64,000 nt of DNA from Arenimonas sp. GDDSR-1 (GCF_025980345.1 NZ_JAPDUI010000008.1:1-64000); one strand, 5' to 3'; counted from the stretch's first letter, positions 26,113-35,204 are shown. Numbers and translations: made by a program. The notes: a model not told the origin generated them from the sequence alone.

Positions 26113-26415
26113 ATGACCAAGTCCGAGCTCATTGAATTCCTGTCCAAGCAACAGCCGCATCTGAAAGCGGACGATGTCGACCTCGCGGTCAAGACCATTC
26201 TGGAAATGATGAGCTCCTCGCTGTCCGAGGGCAAGCGCATCGAAATCCGCGGCTTCGGCAGTTTTTCCCTGCATTACCGTCCGGCCCGTACCGGCAGAAA
26301 CCCCAAGACCGGTGAGGCTGTCGAGCTCAGCGGCAAACACGTGCCGCACTTCAAGCCCGGCAAAGAGCTGCGCGACCGCGTCAACAACGTCACCGAAATC
26401 CAGCCGCACAGTTAA
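26113..26415 (+). CDS. ihfB: integration host factor subunit beta
   Basis: A 100-residue HU/IHF-family DNA-bending protein. It starts [17 protein letters not shown] and carries the beta-arm motif [27 protein letters not shown] with the intercalating Pro. The C-terminal helix [17 protein letters not shown] is typical of IHF-beta. It pairs with IhfA, encoded elsewhere, to bend DNA at regulatory and recombination sites. The position after rpsA matches Pseudomonas and Enterobacteria. Confidence 0.96.
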   Translation: MTKSELIEFLSKQQPHLKADDVDLAVKTILEMMSSSLSEGKRIEIRGFGSFSLHYRPARTGRNPKTGEAVELSGKHVPHFKPGKELRDRVNNVTEIQPHS

Positions 26416-26464
26416 TTCCGCAGGTCTTTTCGGTTAAGCTGTAGCAATCGGAACGGAGACGGAC

Positions 26465-26719
26465 ATGCGCGCGCTCAAAGCCATCATCGCCCTGTTGTTC
26501 GTGCTGGCGGGCATCGCGCTCGGCGCACTCAACCAGCAGACGATTACCGTTGATCTGTTTTTCGCACGTTATCAGGCCCATCTCGGCCTGGCGCTTTTGT
26601 TATGTGTAATTGCAGGCGCCGTCATCGGCGGAGCCCTGGCAAGCGTCGGTTTGGTTTCAGGCCGATCCAGACCTCCAAAGTCAGCCGAATCCCGTACCGA
26701 AGGCGGTAAATCCGCATGA
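26465..26719 (+). CDS. lapA: LapA domain protein (LPS assembly protein A)
   Basis: An 84-residue inner-membrane protein with two hydrophobic segments: about 2-20 (ALKAIIALLFVLAGIALGAL) and 38-62 (LGLALLLCVIAGAVIGGALASVGL). The NQQTITVDLFFARYQAHLGL stretch between them is conserved in LapA/YciS. A GGAGACGGAC ribosome-binding site precedes it. It overlaps lapB by four bases; the two proteins act together at the inner membrane to regulate LPS synthesis. Confidence 0.9.
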   Translation: MRALKAIIALLFVLAGIALGALNQQTITVDLFFARYQAHLGLALLLCVIAGAVIGGALASVGLVSGRSRPPKSAESRTEGGKSA

Positions 26720-27888
26720 TGACCAACGTCGCATGGCTGCTGCTGATTCCGGCCGCGATTGCGATTGGCTGGCTGCTTGGGCGCCGTGGCGGTGAGATCA
26801 AGGGCGGCGCCAAGATTTCGCGTCTGTCCAATACCTATTTCCGCGGCCTCAATTACCTGCTCAACGAGCAGCAGGACAAAGCCCTCGAGATATTCCTTCA
26901 AATCGCGGAAGTCGACAAGGAAACCGTGGAAACCCAGTTCGCTTTGGGACACCTGTTCCGCCGCCGGGGCGAAGTCGACCGCGCCATCCGTCTGCACCAG
27001 AATCTGGTGGCGCGTACCGGCCTCAGTGAAGAACAGAAAACCCGCGCCGTGCTCGAACTTGGCGAGGATTACATGCGTGCCGGGCTTCTGGACCGCGCCG
27101 AAACCCTGTTCAACGATCTGGTACAGATGGGCGTCCATGCCCCGAAAGCCCTGCAACAGCTCATTTCAATCTATCAGTCCGAACGCGACTGGAAGCAAGC
27201 CATCACCTATGCCCTGAAGTACGAGCAGATCACCGGCGAGGCCATGGGTGAAAGCATCGCCCACTACTATTGCGAACTGGCCGATAAGCACGTGCATGAG
27301 GGCAATCTGGTTGCCGCCCGCGACCGCATCGCCTCCGCCTATTCTTCGGATTCCCAATGCGTGCGCGCAGGGATGATCGAAGGCCGTCTCGACCTGCTCG
27401 AGGACAACGATGCCGGTGCCATCCGCGCCTTCGAACGGGTTGCCCGGCACGATGTCGATTACCTGCCGGAAGTGCTGCCGCAGCTGATGGAGTGTTACGA
27501 ACGCCGCGGCGAGCTGATGCGTGCGCGCGGCTTTCTGCAGGAAGTCATCGAACAGTATGCCGGCGTCACGCCATTGCTGGCGCTGACCGATCTGATCGAG
27601 CGCGATGAAGGTCCCTTGGCGGCACAGGAGTTCCTGGCCAAACAGCTGCTGCAGCGTCCGTCGGTTCGCGGCGAAGCGGTACTGTTGGAAAAGGCCGTCG
27701 CCAATCCGGGCGCCGAGCCGGTGGAAACCCTGAAAACGCTCAAGCAGATCACCGATCAGCTGCTGGTGCGTTCCGCCAATTACCGCTGCGTCAACTGCGG
27801 CTTCGGCGCCCGTGCCCACCACTGGCAGTGTCCGAGCTGCAAGCATTGGGGCAGCGTGAAACCGCTGCTCAACCTGTTGGGATCATGA
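26716..27888 (+). CDS. lapB: LapB (YciM), TPR adaptor controlling LpxC turnover
   Basis: A 390-residue protein with one N-terminal membrane anchor (about 4-22), a cytoplasmic array of TPR helices and a C-terminal rubredoxin-like metal site made of CVNCGF and CPSCKHWGS. The N-terminal GAKISRLSNTYFRGLNYLLNEQQDKALEIF is highly characteristic of LapB. Family knowledge: it presents LpxC to FtsH and so balances LPS against phospholipid. The normal lapA-lapB order is kept and the genes overlap. Confidence 0.95.
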   Translation: MMTNVAWLLLIPAAIAIGWLLGRRGGEIKGGAKISRLSNTYFRGLNYLLNEQQDKALEIFLQIAEVDKETVETQFALGHLFRRRGEVDRAIRLHQNLVARTGLSEEQKTRAVLELGEDYMRAGLLDRAETLFNDLVQMGVHAPKALQQLISIYQSERDWKQAITYALKYEQITGEAMGESIAHYYCELADKHVHEGNLVAARDRIASAYSSDSQCVRAGMIEGRLDLLEDNDAGAIRAFERVARHDVDYLPEVLPQLMECYERRGELMRARGFLQEVIEQYAGVTPLLALTDLIERDEGPLAAQEFLAKQLLQRPSVRGEAVLLEKAVANPGAEPVETLKTLKQITDQLLVRSANYRCVNCGFGARAHHWQCPSCKHWGSVKPLLNLLGS

Positions 27889-27901
27889 ACAAGGACGGTC
27901 G

Positions 27902-28783
27902 ATGGCATTCCAGGTAAAGAAAGCGGTATTTCCGGTCGCCGGCCTCGGCACCCGGTTTCTGCCGGCCACCAAGACGGTGCCCAAGGAAATGCTTCCGGTG
28001 GTCGATAAACCGCTGATCCAGTATGCGGTCGATGAAGCCATCGAGGCCGGCATCGATACCCTGGTGTTCGTCACCAACCGCTACAAACATGCCGTGGCCG
28101 ATTATTTCGACAAGGCTTACGAGCTGGAACAGAAGCTGGAAAAGGCCGGAAAATCCGAACTGCTGGCAATGATCCGGGATGTGCTGCCAAAGCATGTGCG
28201 ATGCGTATTCGTCACCCAGGCCGAAGCGCTGGGCCTTGGCCATGCCGTGCTGTGCGCGAAACCGGTCATCGGCAATGAACCTTTCGCCGTCCTTCTACCC
28301 GATGATCTGATCTGGAGCAAGGGCAGGGGTGCGTTGGGCCAGATGGTCGATCTGGCCGGCAAGGAAAATGCCAGCGTCATTTCCGTACAACCGGTTCCGC
28401 AGGAACAGACTTCGAGTTACGGGATCGTGTCGGCCCCGAATTTTACCGGCCGGTTCGGCGCCATCGAGCAGATTGTCGAGAAACCCAAGCCGGAAAAGGC
28501 GCCGAGCAATCTGGCCGTAGTCGGCCGTTACGTGCTCAGCGGGGCCATTTTCCCGATTCTGGAAAAAACACGTTCCGGGACCGGCGGCGAGATCCAGTTG
28601 ACCGATGCCATCGCCGAACTGCTCAAGCAGGATAAAGTCTTGGCTTACCAGTTTGAAGGACGCCGCTTCGACTGCGGAACCCGCATTGGATTGATTGAAG
28701 CCACCATCCAGTATGCGCTGGACCACGATGATCTGGCCGCCGAGGCCAGAGCCTACATGCAGGCCGCACTCGCGGCGAAATAA
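27902..28783 (+). CDS. galU: UTP-glucose-1-phosphate uridylyltransferase
   Basis: A 293-residue nucleotidyltransferase making UDP-glucose from UTP and glucose 1-phosphate. The N-terminal signature AVFPVAGLGTRFLPATKTVPKEM (about 7-29) and VVDKPLIQYAVDEA are standard. EKPKPEKAPSNLAVVGRYVL and GGEIQLTDAIAELL complete the family pattern. It begins 13 bases after lapB and feeds UDP-glucose to LPS core, exopolysaccharide and trehalose pathways. The length is typical. Confidence 0.95.
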   Translation: MAFQVKKAVFPVAGLGTRFLPATKTVPKEMLPVVDKPLIQYAVDEAIEAGIDTLVFVTNRYKHAVADYFDKAYELEQKLEKAGKSELLAMIRDVLPKHVRCVFVTQAEALGLGHAVLCAKPVIGNEPFAVLLPDDLIWSKGRGALGQMVDLAGKENASVISVQPVPQEQTSSYGIVSAPNFTGRFGAIEQIVEKPKPEKAPSNLAVVGRYVLSGAIFPILEKTRSGTGGEIQLTDAIAELLKQDKVLAYQFEGRRFDCGTRIGLIEATIQYALDHDDLAAEARAYMQAALAAK

Positions 28784-28805
28784 TCCGGCCCATGCCGGCA
28801 CGGTT

Positions 28806-28811
28806 TATAAT
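28806..28811 (+). promoter_or_regulatory. candidate -10 element for the fumarase gene
   Basis: A perfect TATAAT lies 22 bases before the fumarase start and is followed by a GAGGAGA ribosome-binding site. No convincing -35 is seen 17 bases upstream. Confidence 0.4.
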
Positions 28812-28832
28812 AACGGCCTGAGGAGAACCGTC

Positions 28833-30473
28833 ATGGCCGTCATCAAGCAAGCCGATTTCATCGAAAGCATCGCCGATGCGCTGCAGTACATTTCCTATTA
28901 CCATCCGGTCGATTACATCACCAATCTGGCTGCGGCGTATGCGCGTGAAGAATCGCCGGCGGCCAAGGATGCCATGGCGCAGATCCTGATCAATTCGCGC
29001 ATGAGCGCCGAGGGCCACCGGCCCTTGTGCCAGGACACCGGCATCGTCACCGTATTCCTTGAAATCGGCATGGATGTGCGCTGGGATGCCACGCTGTCGG
29101 TCGAAGACATGGTCAACGAAGGCGTGCGCCGCGCCTACAACCACCCGGACAACAAACTGCGCGCCTCGGTGCTGGCCGATCCGGCCGGAAAGCGCATCAA
29201 CACCAAAGACAACACCCCGGCCGTGGTCAACATGAAAGTGGTGCCGGGCCGTACGGTAGACGTCATTGTGGCGGCCAAAGGCGGCGGCTCGGAAGCCAAG
29301 TCGAAATTCGCCATGCTCAATCCCTCCGATTCCATCGTCGACTGGGTGGTTAAGACCGTGCCGACCATGGGTGCCGGCTGGTGCCCGCCGGGCATGCTCG
29401 GCATCGGCATCGGCGGAACGGCCGAAAAAGCCATGCTGCTGGCTAAAGAAGCCCTGATGGAACCGATCGACATCAATGACCTGAAAGCACGCGGTCCGTC
29501 TAATCGTGCCGAAGAGCTGCGTCTGGAGCTGTTCGAGAAAGTGAATGCGCTCGGCATCGGCGCCCAGGGGCTCGGCGGTTTGACCACCGTTCTGGATGTC
29601 AAAGTGAAGGATTTCCCGACGCATGCCGCCAATCTGCCGGTCGCGCTGATTCCCAACTGCGCCGCGACCCGCCATGCCCATTTCACCCTGGATGGCAGCG
29701 GTCCGGTCAGTCTGGAACCGCCGACGTTGAGCGATTGGCCCCAGCTGGCACTGGATTTCAAAAAATCGCGTCCGGTCAATCTCGACACGCTGACTCCGGC
29801 CGAAACCGCGACATGGAAGCCCGGTGAAACCCTGCTGCTCAGCGGAAAGATGTACACCGGACGTGATGCCGCCCACAAGCGCATGGTCGACATGCTCAAC
29901 CGCGGCGAAAAACTGCCGGTGGATTTCACCGGCAAGATGATTTATTACGTCGGCCCGGTCGATCCGGTACGCGATGAAGTGGTCGGTCCGGCCGGCCCGA
30001 CCACGGCCACCCGCATGGACAAATTCACCGAGCAGGTCCTGGCACAGACCGGTCTGATCGGCATGATTGGAAAGTCCGAGCGTGGTCCGGCGGCCATCGA
30101 GGCCATCAAAAAGCACAAGTCCGTTTATTTGATGGCGGTCGGCGGCGCCGCCTATCTGGTGTCCAAAGCCATCAAAGCCGCCAGAGTGGTGGGTTTCGAA
30201 GACCTGGGCATGGAAGCGATTTACGAATTCACGGTCAAGGACATGCCGGTCACCGTTGCCGTCGACAGCACCGGCGAATCGGTCCACGAGACCGGCCCGA
30301 AGCAATGGCAGGCGCGCATCGGCAAGATTCCGGTGGTGAAAGCTCGACGAGGTCTGCTACGAAATCCGCGGACCCGCCTTGGAGCGGGCCAAGGAGCTCG
30401 AAGACCAAGGTCACAGCATCATCAAACTCAACATCGGCAATCTGGCCGTGTTCGGGTTCAATCCGCCGGATGA
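28833..30473 (+). CDS. class I (Fe-S) fumarate hydratase with abnormal C-terminal extension
   Basis: The enzyme interconverts fumarate and malate. The three likely 4Fe-4S ligand cysteines are in RPLCQDTGIV, GAGWCPPGM and IPNCAATRH; the C-terminal half has KMIYYVGPVDPV and GKSERGPAAI. Similarity to the family is continuous to GKIPVV, about residue 502, where such proteins end within a few residues. Here no stop occurs. The frame reads on for 44 residues that are the following aminotransferase gene out of frame, until 30473. The true stop and intergenic bases appear to be missing near 30339. A GGAGAA ribosome-binding site supports ATG 28833. The catalytic part looks intact. Confidence 0.85.
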   Translation: MAVIKQADFIESIADALQYISYYHPVDYITNLAAAYAREESPAAKDAMAQILINSRMSAEGHRPLCQDTGIVTVFLEIGMDVRWDATLSVEDMVNEGVRRAYNHPDNKLRASVLADPAGKRINTKDNTPAVVNMKVVPGRTVDVIVAAKGGGSEAKSKFAMLNPSDSIVDWVVKTVPTMGAGWCPPGMLGIGIGGTAEKAMLLAKEALMEPIDINDLKARGPSNRAEELRLELFEKVNALGIGAQGLGGLTTVLDVKVKDFPTHAANLPVALIPNCAATRHAHFTLDGSGPVSLEPPTLSDWPQLALDFKKSRPVNLDTLTPAETATWKPGETLLLSGKMYTGRDAAHKRMVDMLNRGEKLPVDFTGKMIYYVGPVDPVRDEVVGPAGPTTATRMDKFTEQVLAQTGLIGMIGKSERGPAAIEAIKKHKSVYLMAVGGAAYLVSKAIKAARVVGFEDLGMEAIYEFTVKDMPVTVAVDSTGESVHETGPKQWQARIGKIPVVKARRGLLRNPRTRLGAGQGARRPRSQHHQTQHRQSGRVRVQSAG

Positions 30474-31542
30474 CATCGTCCGCGATGTCATCGGAAACCT
30501 CAGTCGCGCCGGCGGCTACAGCGATTCCAAGGGCATTTATTCCGCGCGCAAGGCGGTCATGAACTATGCCCAGGACTGCGGCATACGTGGCGTCGGTCTG
30601 GAGGACATCTACATCGGCAACGGCGTGTCCGAACTCATTCTGCTGGCCATGAATGCGCTTCTGGATGATGGCGATGAGGTGCTGGTGCCGGCGCCGGATT
30701 ACCCGTTATGGACGGCGGCGGTTTCCCTTTCCGGCGGCAAGCCGGTGCATTACCTGTGCGATGAAGCCGCCGACTGGCAACCCGATCTTGACGATCTGCG
30801 CGCACGGATAACGCCAAACACCAAAGCGCTAGTCGTCATCAACCCCAATAATCCGACCGGTGCCGTGTACCCCAAACCGATGCTTGAAGCCTTGCTGCAG
30901 ATCGCCAGGGAACACCAGCTGCTGGTGTTCGCCGACGAAATCTACGACAAGACCCTGTATGACGGCGAAACCCATACCGCGCTCGCCTCGCTTGCCGAAG
31001 ATGTGTTCTGCATCAGCTTCGGCGGGCTTTCCAAAAACTACCGCGCCTGCGGTTACCGCGCAGGCTGGATGATTCTCAGCGGTGCACGCGAACATGCCAA
31101 GGACTACATCGACGGCCTCAATATCGTCACTTCGATGCGGCTTTGTGCCAACGTGCCTGCACAGTATGCCATCCAGACCGCGCTCGGCGGCACCCAAAGC
31201 ATCGAGCATCTGGTCGCAGCCGATGGCCGATTGACCCGGCAGCGCGATCTGGCCTGGCAGCGGCTGACCGCGATTCCGGGTGTCAGCTGCGTCAAACCCA
31301 AAGGCGCCCTGTATCTGTTCCCGAAGTTCGACCCGTCGGTGTATCCGATCGACGATGACCAGAAGTTCATCACCGAATTGCTCGAGCAGGAGAAGGTGCT
31401 GCTGGTCCAGGGCACCGGGTTCAACTGGCCGAAACACGACCATGTGCGCGTGGTGTTCCTGCCCAACACCGATGAAATGACCGAAGCGCTTGACCGCATT
31501 GAACGCTTCCTCGCCGATTACCGTGCCCGGCACGGCACCTGA
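30379..31542 (+). CDS. AlaA-type aminotransferase, N-terminus truncated at the fumarase junction
   Basis: A fold-type I PLP aminotransferase (glutamate-pyruvate type, AlaA/AlaC-like): NPNNPTGAVY, FADEIYDKTLYDG, the PLP lysine in GGLSKNYRACGYRAGWM, and a C-terminal HVRVVFLPNTDEM. Homology begins at AAG 30340 (KLDEVCYEIRGPALERAKEL), directly after an in-frame TGA at 30337-30339. The 10-15 residues and ATG expected before that are absent. The first usable start is TTG 30379 (387 aa), inside the conserved first helix; the next ATG is 30559. It therefore looks 5'-truncated by the event that removed the fumarase stop. Translation by readthrough coupling from fumarase is possible. Confidence 0.82.
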   Translation: MERAKELEDQGHSIIKLNIGNLAVFGFNPPDDIVRDVIGNLSRAGGYSDSKGIYSARKAVMNYAQDCGIRGVGLEDIYIGNGVSELILLAMNALLDDGDEVLVPAPDYPLWTAAVSLSGGKPVHYLCDEAADWQPDLDDLRARITPNTKALVVINPNNPTGAVYPKPMLEALLQIAREHQLLVFADEIYDKTLYDGETHTALASLAEDVFCISFGGLSKNYRACGYRAGWMILSGAREHAKDYIDGLNIVTSMRLCANVPAQYAIQTALGGTQSIEHLVAADGRLTRQRDLAWQRLTAIPGVSCVKPKGALYLFPKFDPSVYPIDDDQKFITELLEQEKVLLVQGTGFNWPKHDHVRVVFLPNTDEMTEALDRIERFLADYRARHGT

Positions 31543-31555
31543 ACAGGAGATTGTC

Positions 31556-32188
31556 ATGTACACACTCTATTACGCCCCCGGTGCCGCCAGTCTGGTGGTC
31601 CATTGGCTGTTGATTGATCTTGATCTGCCCCATGCGCTGATCAAGCTCGACATCGCCGCCCGCGAACACAAGACGCCGGAATATCTTGCGCTCAACCCCG
31701 CCGGCGTGGTGCCGACCTTGCTGATTGACGGCAAACCCATGTGCGAAGCGGCCGCCATGGCCGTGCTGCTGGCGGAGGCCCGGCCTGAAGCGGGGTTGAT
31801 TCCACCAGTGGGCAGCGCCAAACGCGGCGAGTTCCTGCAATGGATGTTCCATTTGGCCAACACGCTCCAACCCCCGTTCCGACTTTGGTGGTACCCGAGC
31901 GAAGCTGCCGGAGAAGACCATGCCGATGCCGGAAAGGCCGCTGCCGAGCTGCGAATCCATGCCGTCTTCGCCAATCTGGACGCGCATCTGGCCAAGAATG
32001 GCCCCTACCTTCTGGGCGATCGTGCTTCGGCGGCGGATTTCATGCTGGTAATGCTGATGCGCTGGTCGCGCAACATGCCCAAAACGGCTCTCGACTATCC
32101 GGCTCTTGCCAGACTGGCCGCACTGATGAAATCCCGACCGAGCTGGCAGGCACTCTATGCCTCCGAAGGACTGACCGAATGGGCCTGA
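31556..32188 (+). CDS. glutathione S-transferase family protein
   Basis: A 210-residue cytosolic GST-like protein. The thioredoxin-fold N-terminal domain reads YTLYYAPGAASLVVHWLL, with the cis-proline region NPAGVVPTLLIDG and the glutathione gamma-glutamyl-binding CEAAAMAVLLAE (normally ESxAI). The helical C-terminal domain ends with LGDRASAADFMLVMLMRW. ATG 31556 follows an AGGAG ribosome-binding site, 13 bases after the aminotransferase stop. The substrate cannot be inferred. It overlaps the next gene by ten bases. Confidence 0.88.
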   Translation: MYTLYYAPGAASLVVHWLLIDLDLPHALIKLDIAAREHKTPEYLALNPAGVVPTLLIDGKPMCEAAAMAVLLAEARPEAGLIPPVGSAKRGEFLQWMFHLANTLQPPFRLWWYPSEAAGEDHADAGKAAAELRIHAVFANLDAHLAKNGPYLLGDRASAADFMLVMLMRWSRNMPKTALDYPALARLAALMKSRPSWQALYASEGLTEWA

Positions 32189-32670
32189 AGCTGAACCCGT
32201 CCGGATGGCAGAACTGGAGCGATTTCATTCCGCTGTATGCGCTGGTAAATCTGCCTTTGATTTTCGTGGCAGCTTTACTCATGGCGTATCTGCCGTCTTC
32301 GGAACCGGTGTCTTTCGCCAGTGTTACCCGGGAAAGCGTATTCATCCTTTATATCTGCGGCGGAGTGTTCAGCTCCCTGGCTTCATTTCCCTGGCAGTGG
32401 CGTTTTCTGCGTCGGTGCATCGCACTGTCCGGCGAAACGGGCCGGTTCGACATTGCGGTTTTTGCGTTGGGTTATTATTGGCGCAATCTGCTGGTTTCTA
32501 TCATCGTTGCCGCTGCCGTAGCCGTTCCGTTGGTCTTCGTCATCTTTTTTCTGGTCGGATTTCCGTTGATGATGATGCTGGTGCCGGTGCATCTGCTTTC
32601 CGGTTTCGTAATCGGATTCATTGCGGCGAAATCCAAGCAGGCCCCCAACGGCGGGCCGACATCGGCCTGA
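32179..32670 (+). CDS. small inner-membrane protein, four predicted segments (unknown)
   Basis: A 163-residue protein starting MGLKLNPSGWQNWSDF. Hydrophobic segments lie at about 17-38 (LYALVNLPLIFVAALLMAYL), 53-70, 98-120 (NLLVSIIVAAAVAVPLVFVIFF) and 122-148. I recognise no family. It overlaps the GST gene by ten bases, which suggests coupled translation. It probably belongs to the same transcript. Confidence 0.65.
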   Translation: MGLKLNPSGWQNWSDFIPLYALVNLPLIFVAALLMAYLPSSEPVSFASVTRESVFILYICGGVFSSLASFPWQWRFLRRCIALSGETGRFDIAVFALGYYWRNLLVSIIVAAAVAVPLVFVIFFLVGFPLMMMLVPVHLLSGFVIGFIAAKSKQAPNGGPTSA

Positions 32671-32751
32671 ATAGTTTGAAGGAAGGGCGGCTGGAACGCC
32701 GTTTGTCGCGATTCATGTACTATATCCGGAGTCTGTTCCCGAGAGGCTCCC

Positions 32752-33816
32752 ATGAAAAAATCCCTTCGATTGTCGGAAACCTGGTTCAATCGCGGCTTAT
32801 GGCTGGTGGCCCTGGTGTTTGCCGGGTTTTTGATCGGACTTGGCGGTCAGGTGGTCCAGGATCTGCCTGGTGTCGATCGCCAGCTCAGTCTCGATGATTA
32901 CATCGACAGCACCAAAGCCCAACCGCTGCGTACCCAATTGCAGAAGGCGGAGCAGGCGGCCCAGGAAGCCCGGCTGGAGCAACAGCAGGCGCGCCTGCTG
33001 CGCGATGCGGCGCAATCGGATTCCCGAAACGCAAATGAGTCTTTCAGTAACTGGATTGCCACCCGGAAGGCCACGCAGCAATCCGATCACAACGGCGAGC
33101 TGCTCAAGCGCACGCAGCAGTTGGATGCGCTCAAGCAGCGTGAATTAGCCGCCATCCGTTTACTCGAAGCACAGGACAAGGCGTTGTTGGATGCTGAACA
33201 GGCCGCTGACAAAGCCCGTACAGGGCTGACAGCACTCGAGGCCACGGCACAGAAAAGCTATGATGCCGAAGCCAGAAAGTTGGAGCTGCAGGTTTTCCTG
33301 ATTCGGTTGGCCATCACGCTGCCGCTGCTGGTATTGGCCGGGTGGCTATTCAGCCGCAAGCGGAAAACCGCATATTGGCCGTTTGTGTGGGGCTTTATCA
33401 TCTTTGCTGGCTTTGCTTTCTTCGTCGAGCTGGTCCCGTATCTGCCGAGCTATGGTGGCTATGTGCGTTATCTGGTCGGTATCGTACTGACAGTCCTGAT
33501 CGGTCGGCAGGCCATTGTGTCCTTGTCGCGCTACCTTGAGAAGCAACGTGCCGCCGAGCAATTATCGAGCAGCGAGCGCCAACAGGAGCTTGGCTATGAT
33601 GCGGCCTTGAATCTGCTCGGCAAGGGCGTGTGCCCGGGCTGCGAGCGGGGCGTGGACCTGAAAAACCCGAATATCGATTTCTGCCCGCATTGCGGCATGA
33701 CGCTGTTCTGCAAATGCAGCGCCTGTCAAACTCGGAAAAGCGCCTTCATGCGTTTCTGTCATGCCTGCGGACATGGCGGTCAAGCCGCTGGGACGACTGA
33801 TATTCCGGCGCATTAG
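32752..33816 (+). CDS. membrane coiled-coil protein with C-terminal zinc ribbons
   Basis: A 354-residue protein with an N-terminal membrane segment (about 15-35), a periplasmic coiled coil rich in Gln, Ala and Arg (about 60-170), two or three further hydrophobic segments (about 183-200, 210-228 and 237-255) and a cytosolic tail. The tail has four Cys pairs (CPGC, CPHC, CKCSAC, CHAC), two likely zinc ribbons. The layout suggests a signalling or scaffold membrane protein; I cannot assign a function. It ends in a four-base tail-to-tail overlap with the TonB-C gene. Confidence 0.75.
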   Translation: MKKSLRLSETWFNRGLWLVALVFAGFLIGLGGQVVQDLPGVDRQLSLDDYIDSTKAQPLRTQLQKAEQAAQEARLEQQQARLLRDAAQSDSRNANESFSNWIATRKATQQSDHNGELLKRTQQLDALKQRELAAIRLLEAQDKALLDAEQAADKARTGLTALEATAQKSYDAEARKLELQVFLIRLAITLPLLVLAGWLFSRKRKTAYWPFVWGFIIFAGFAFFVELVPYLPSYGGYVRYLVGIVLTVLIGRQAIVSLSRYLEKQRAAEQLSSSERQQELGYDAALNLLGKGVCPGCERGVDLKNPNIDFCPHCGMTLFCKCSACQTRKSAFMRFCHACGHGGQAAGTTDIPAH

Positions 33817-34682
33817 TCGGGCGGCAGACTGTCGCCAACCTCAAACCGGATCGGAATTCTCGCCATGCGCTTTTCCATGGCATCGGGAGGCAGTGTCTTC
33901 AGGTCGAGTTGCCACTCCAGTGCTTTGCCCACAGCGGCGAGGTCAAGGCTGCGATGGCCGGAACTTTGCAGGATCCAGCTGTCACGCACATTACCGCAAC
34001 GGTTGAACAGAATGCCGATGAATACGGTGCCGCCCTTACCCTCGCGCAGGGTATCAAGCGGATAGCGCGGGTGGTCCATGGTTGCCGGGCGTTCGATACA
34101 TGTTTCATCAAAAACCAGGTTTCGCCACTGCCGCGATGCTAATTCGCCCGCCGTTTCCTGCGGCTTTGGTGCCAGTAGTTCGGATTGTCTCTTGCTGAAG
34201 ATCTCGCAGGTGTCCGCTGCATCGTAGCAATGCACGGTTGCACGAACATGGTAGCCGTTCACCCCTGAAAGATCTTCGAGTTCAAGCGCACGCAGAGGCA
34301 TGCCACCTTGCGGGCCGGCAGCGTCGAAAACCCAGGTGTGGGTTTTATTTCCGGCCTTCCAGCGCCCCATCATGTTCAGCATTTGCTTGGCTGCGCTGTA
34401 CTCATGGCTTTTTTTATACTCATCCAGCTGACGGAGAGTGTTTCCGTTCAAGGTCCGGAGTGCGTTATCGCTTTGCCAGGAGGCCTCAGCGAAACGATCC
34501 GCCAGCCAAGTAGCGTTTTGGCTGCCCGTGCCGGATTCAAACACGCCCTTGCCGCTGTCGTCACGTGCAAGAAAGGCAGGGCGGGCAACGGGTGGTGCAG
34601 GGGGGAGAGGACGGGAAGATTCTGGGATTCGTGCCGGAGTCTGCTGGGTGGCCATCAATGCTAAAAGCAATATCGAGAACAT
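33813..34682 (-). CDS. TonB C-terminal-domain protein with short N-terminal signal
   Basis: The last 80 residues (PRYPLDTLREGKGGTVFIGILFNRCGNVRDSWILQSSG...LDLAAVGKALEW) fit a TonB C-terminal domain. The N-terminus is a very short hydrophobic run (FSILLLALMA) followed by a Pro-rich segment (about 16-35). The central 150 residues have no motif I recognise. It is 289 residues long, and no ExbB/ExbD pair is adjacent (the pair at 53 kb is distant). It may be an orphan energy transducer or a secreted TonB-like-fold protein. GC content is lower than in neighbouring genes: 28 of 60 bases at 34381-34440. Confidence 0.7.
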   Translation of the reverse strand: MFSILLLALMATQQTPARIPESSRPLPPAPPVARPAFLARDDSGKGVFESGTGSQNATWLADRFAEASWQSDNALRTLNGNTLRQLDEYKKSHEYSAAKQMLNMMGRWKAGNKTHTWVFDAAGPQGGMPLRALELEDLSGVNGYHVRATVHCYDAADTCEIFSKRQSELLAPKPQETAGELASRQWRNLVFDETCIERPATMDHPRYPLDTLREGKGGTVFIGILFNRCGNVRDSWILQSSGHRSLDLAAVGKALEWQLDLKTLPPDAMEKRMARIPIRFEVGDSLPPD

Positions 34683-34709
34683 TCTTATCCCTGATGCATT
34701 GAAGGTGGA

Positions 34710-35204
34710 TCAATACCACAGCGCAAACAGAAAGATTCCCATCATCGCGAAAGCCAGTCCGACTTTCAGCGCCACGCCGACGGCCATGCCGATCCAAGTG
34801 GCGAAACCGATCTTGCCGGCTTCGCGCATGCTCTTGCCCTGGGCGGTTTCCACCGCCATGACGCCGACGAAGGGGCCGAGAATGAGACCGGGCAGATTGA
34901 AAAACAGCATGCCGAAAAGGCTGCCCAGTCCGGCGCCGAGCACAGCAAGCTTGCTGGCACCGGCGCGCCTAGCGCCGAGCGCACTGGCCAGGAAATCAAT
35001 GGCCACCGAAGCCGCGGTCAATAAGCCCAACAGAATGAGCACCAGAACCGAAATCTCCTTGAAATCACCCGCCCAGGCCGCGAGCACCATGCCGACGAAG
35101 GCCAAGGGAATGCCAGGCAGCACCGGCAGAAAAACCCCCAGCAGTCCGATGATGATCAGTGCGGCTGAAACGATATAAAGAATCTGCTGCAGTTCGGCAG
35201 TCAT
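34710..35204 (-). CDS. DUF456-family membrane protein
   Basis: A 164-residue, strongly hydrophobic protein with about four membrane segments. The repeated glycine-rich motifs are those of DUF456: LIIIGLLGVFLPVLPGIPLAFVGMVL and ALGARRAGASKLAVLGAGLGSLFGMLFFNLPGLILGPFVG. The function of the family is unknown. It overlaps the upstream cytochrome c'-like gene by four bases (ATGA), so the two are translated together. Confidence 0.85.
   Translation of the reverse strand: MTAELQQILYIVSAALIIIGLLGVFLPVLPGIPLAFVGMVLAAWAGDFKEISVLVLILLGLLTAASVAIDFLASALGARRAGASKLAVLGAGLGSLFGMLFFNLPGLILGPFVGVMAVETAQGKSMREAGKIGFATWIGMAVGVALKVGLAFAMMGIFLFALWY

Noticed and set aside
30331-30345. Deliberate programmed frameshift making a fumarase-aminotransferase fusion
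   Set aside because: There is no classic slippery heptamer or downstream hairpin, and loss of both a stop and a start fits deletion or assembly error better. It is kept only as an alternative within the junction finding.
32752-34682. Defence or secretion island in the 32-35 kb stretch
   Set aside because: Composition is somewhat lower in G+C and several genes are unknown, but no nuclease, helicase, integrase or secretion component was found there.
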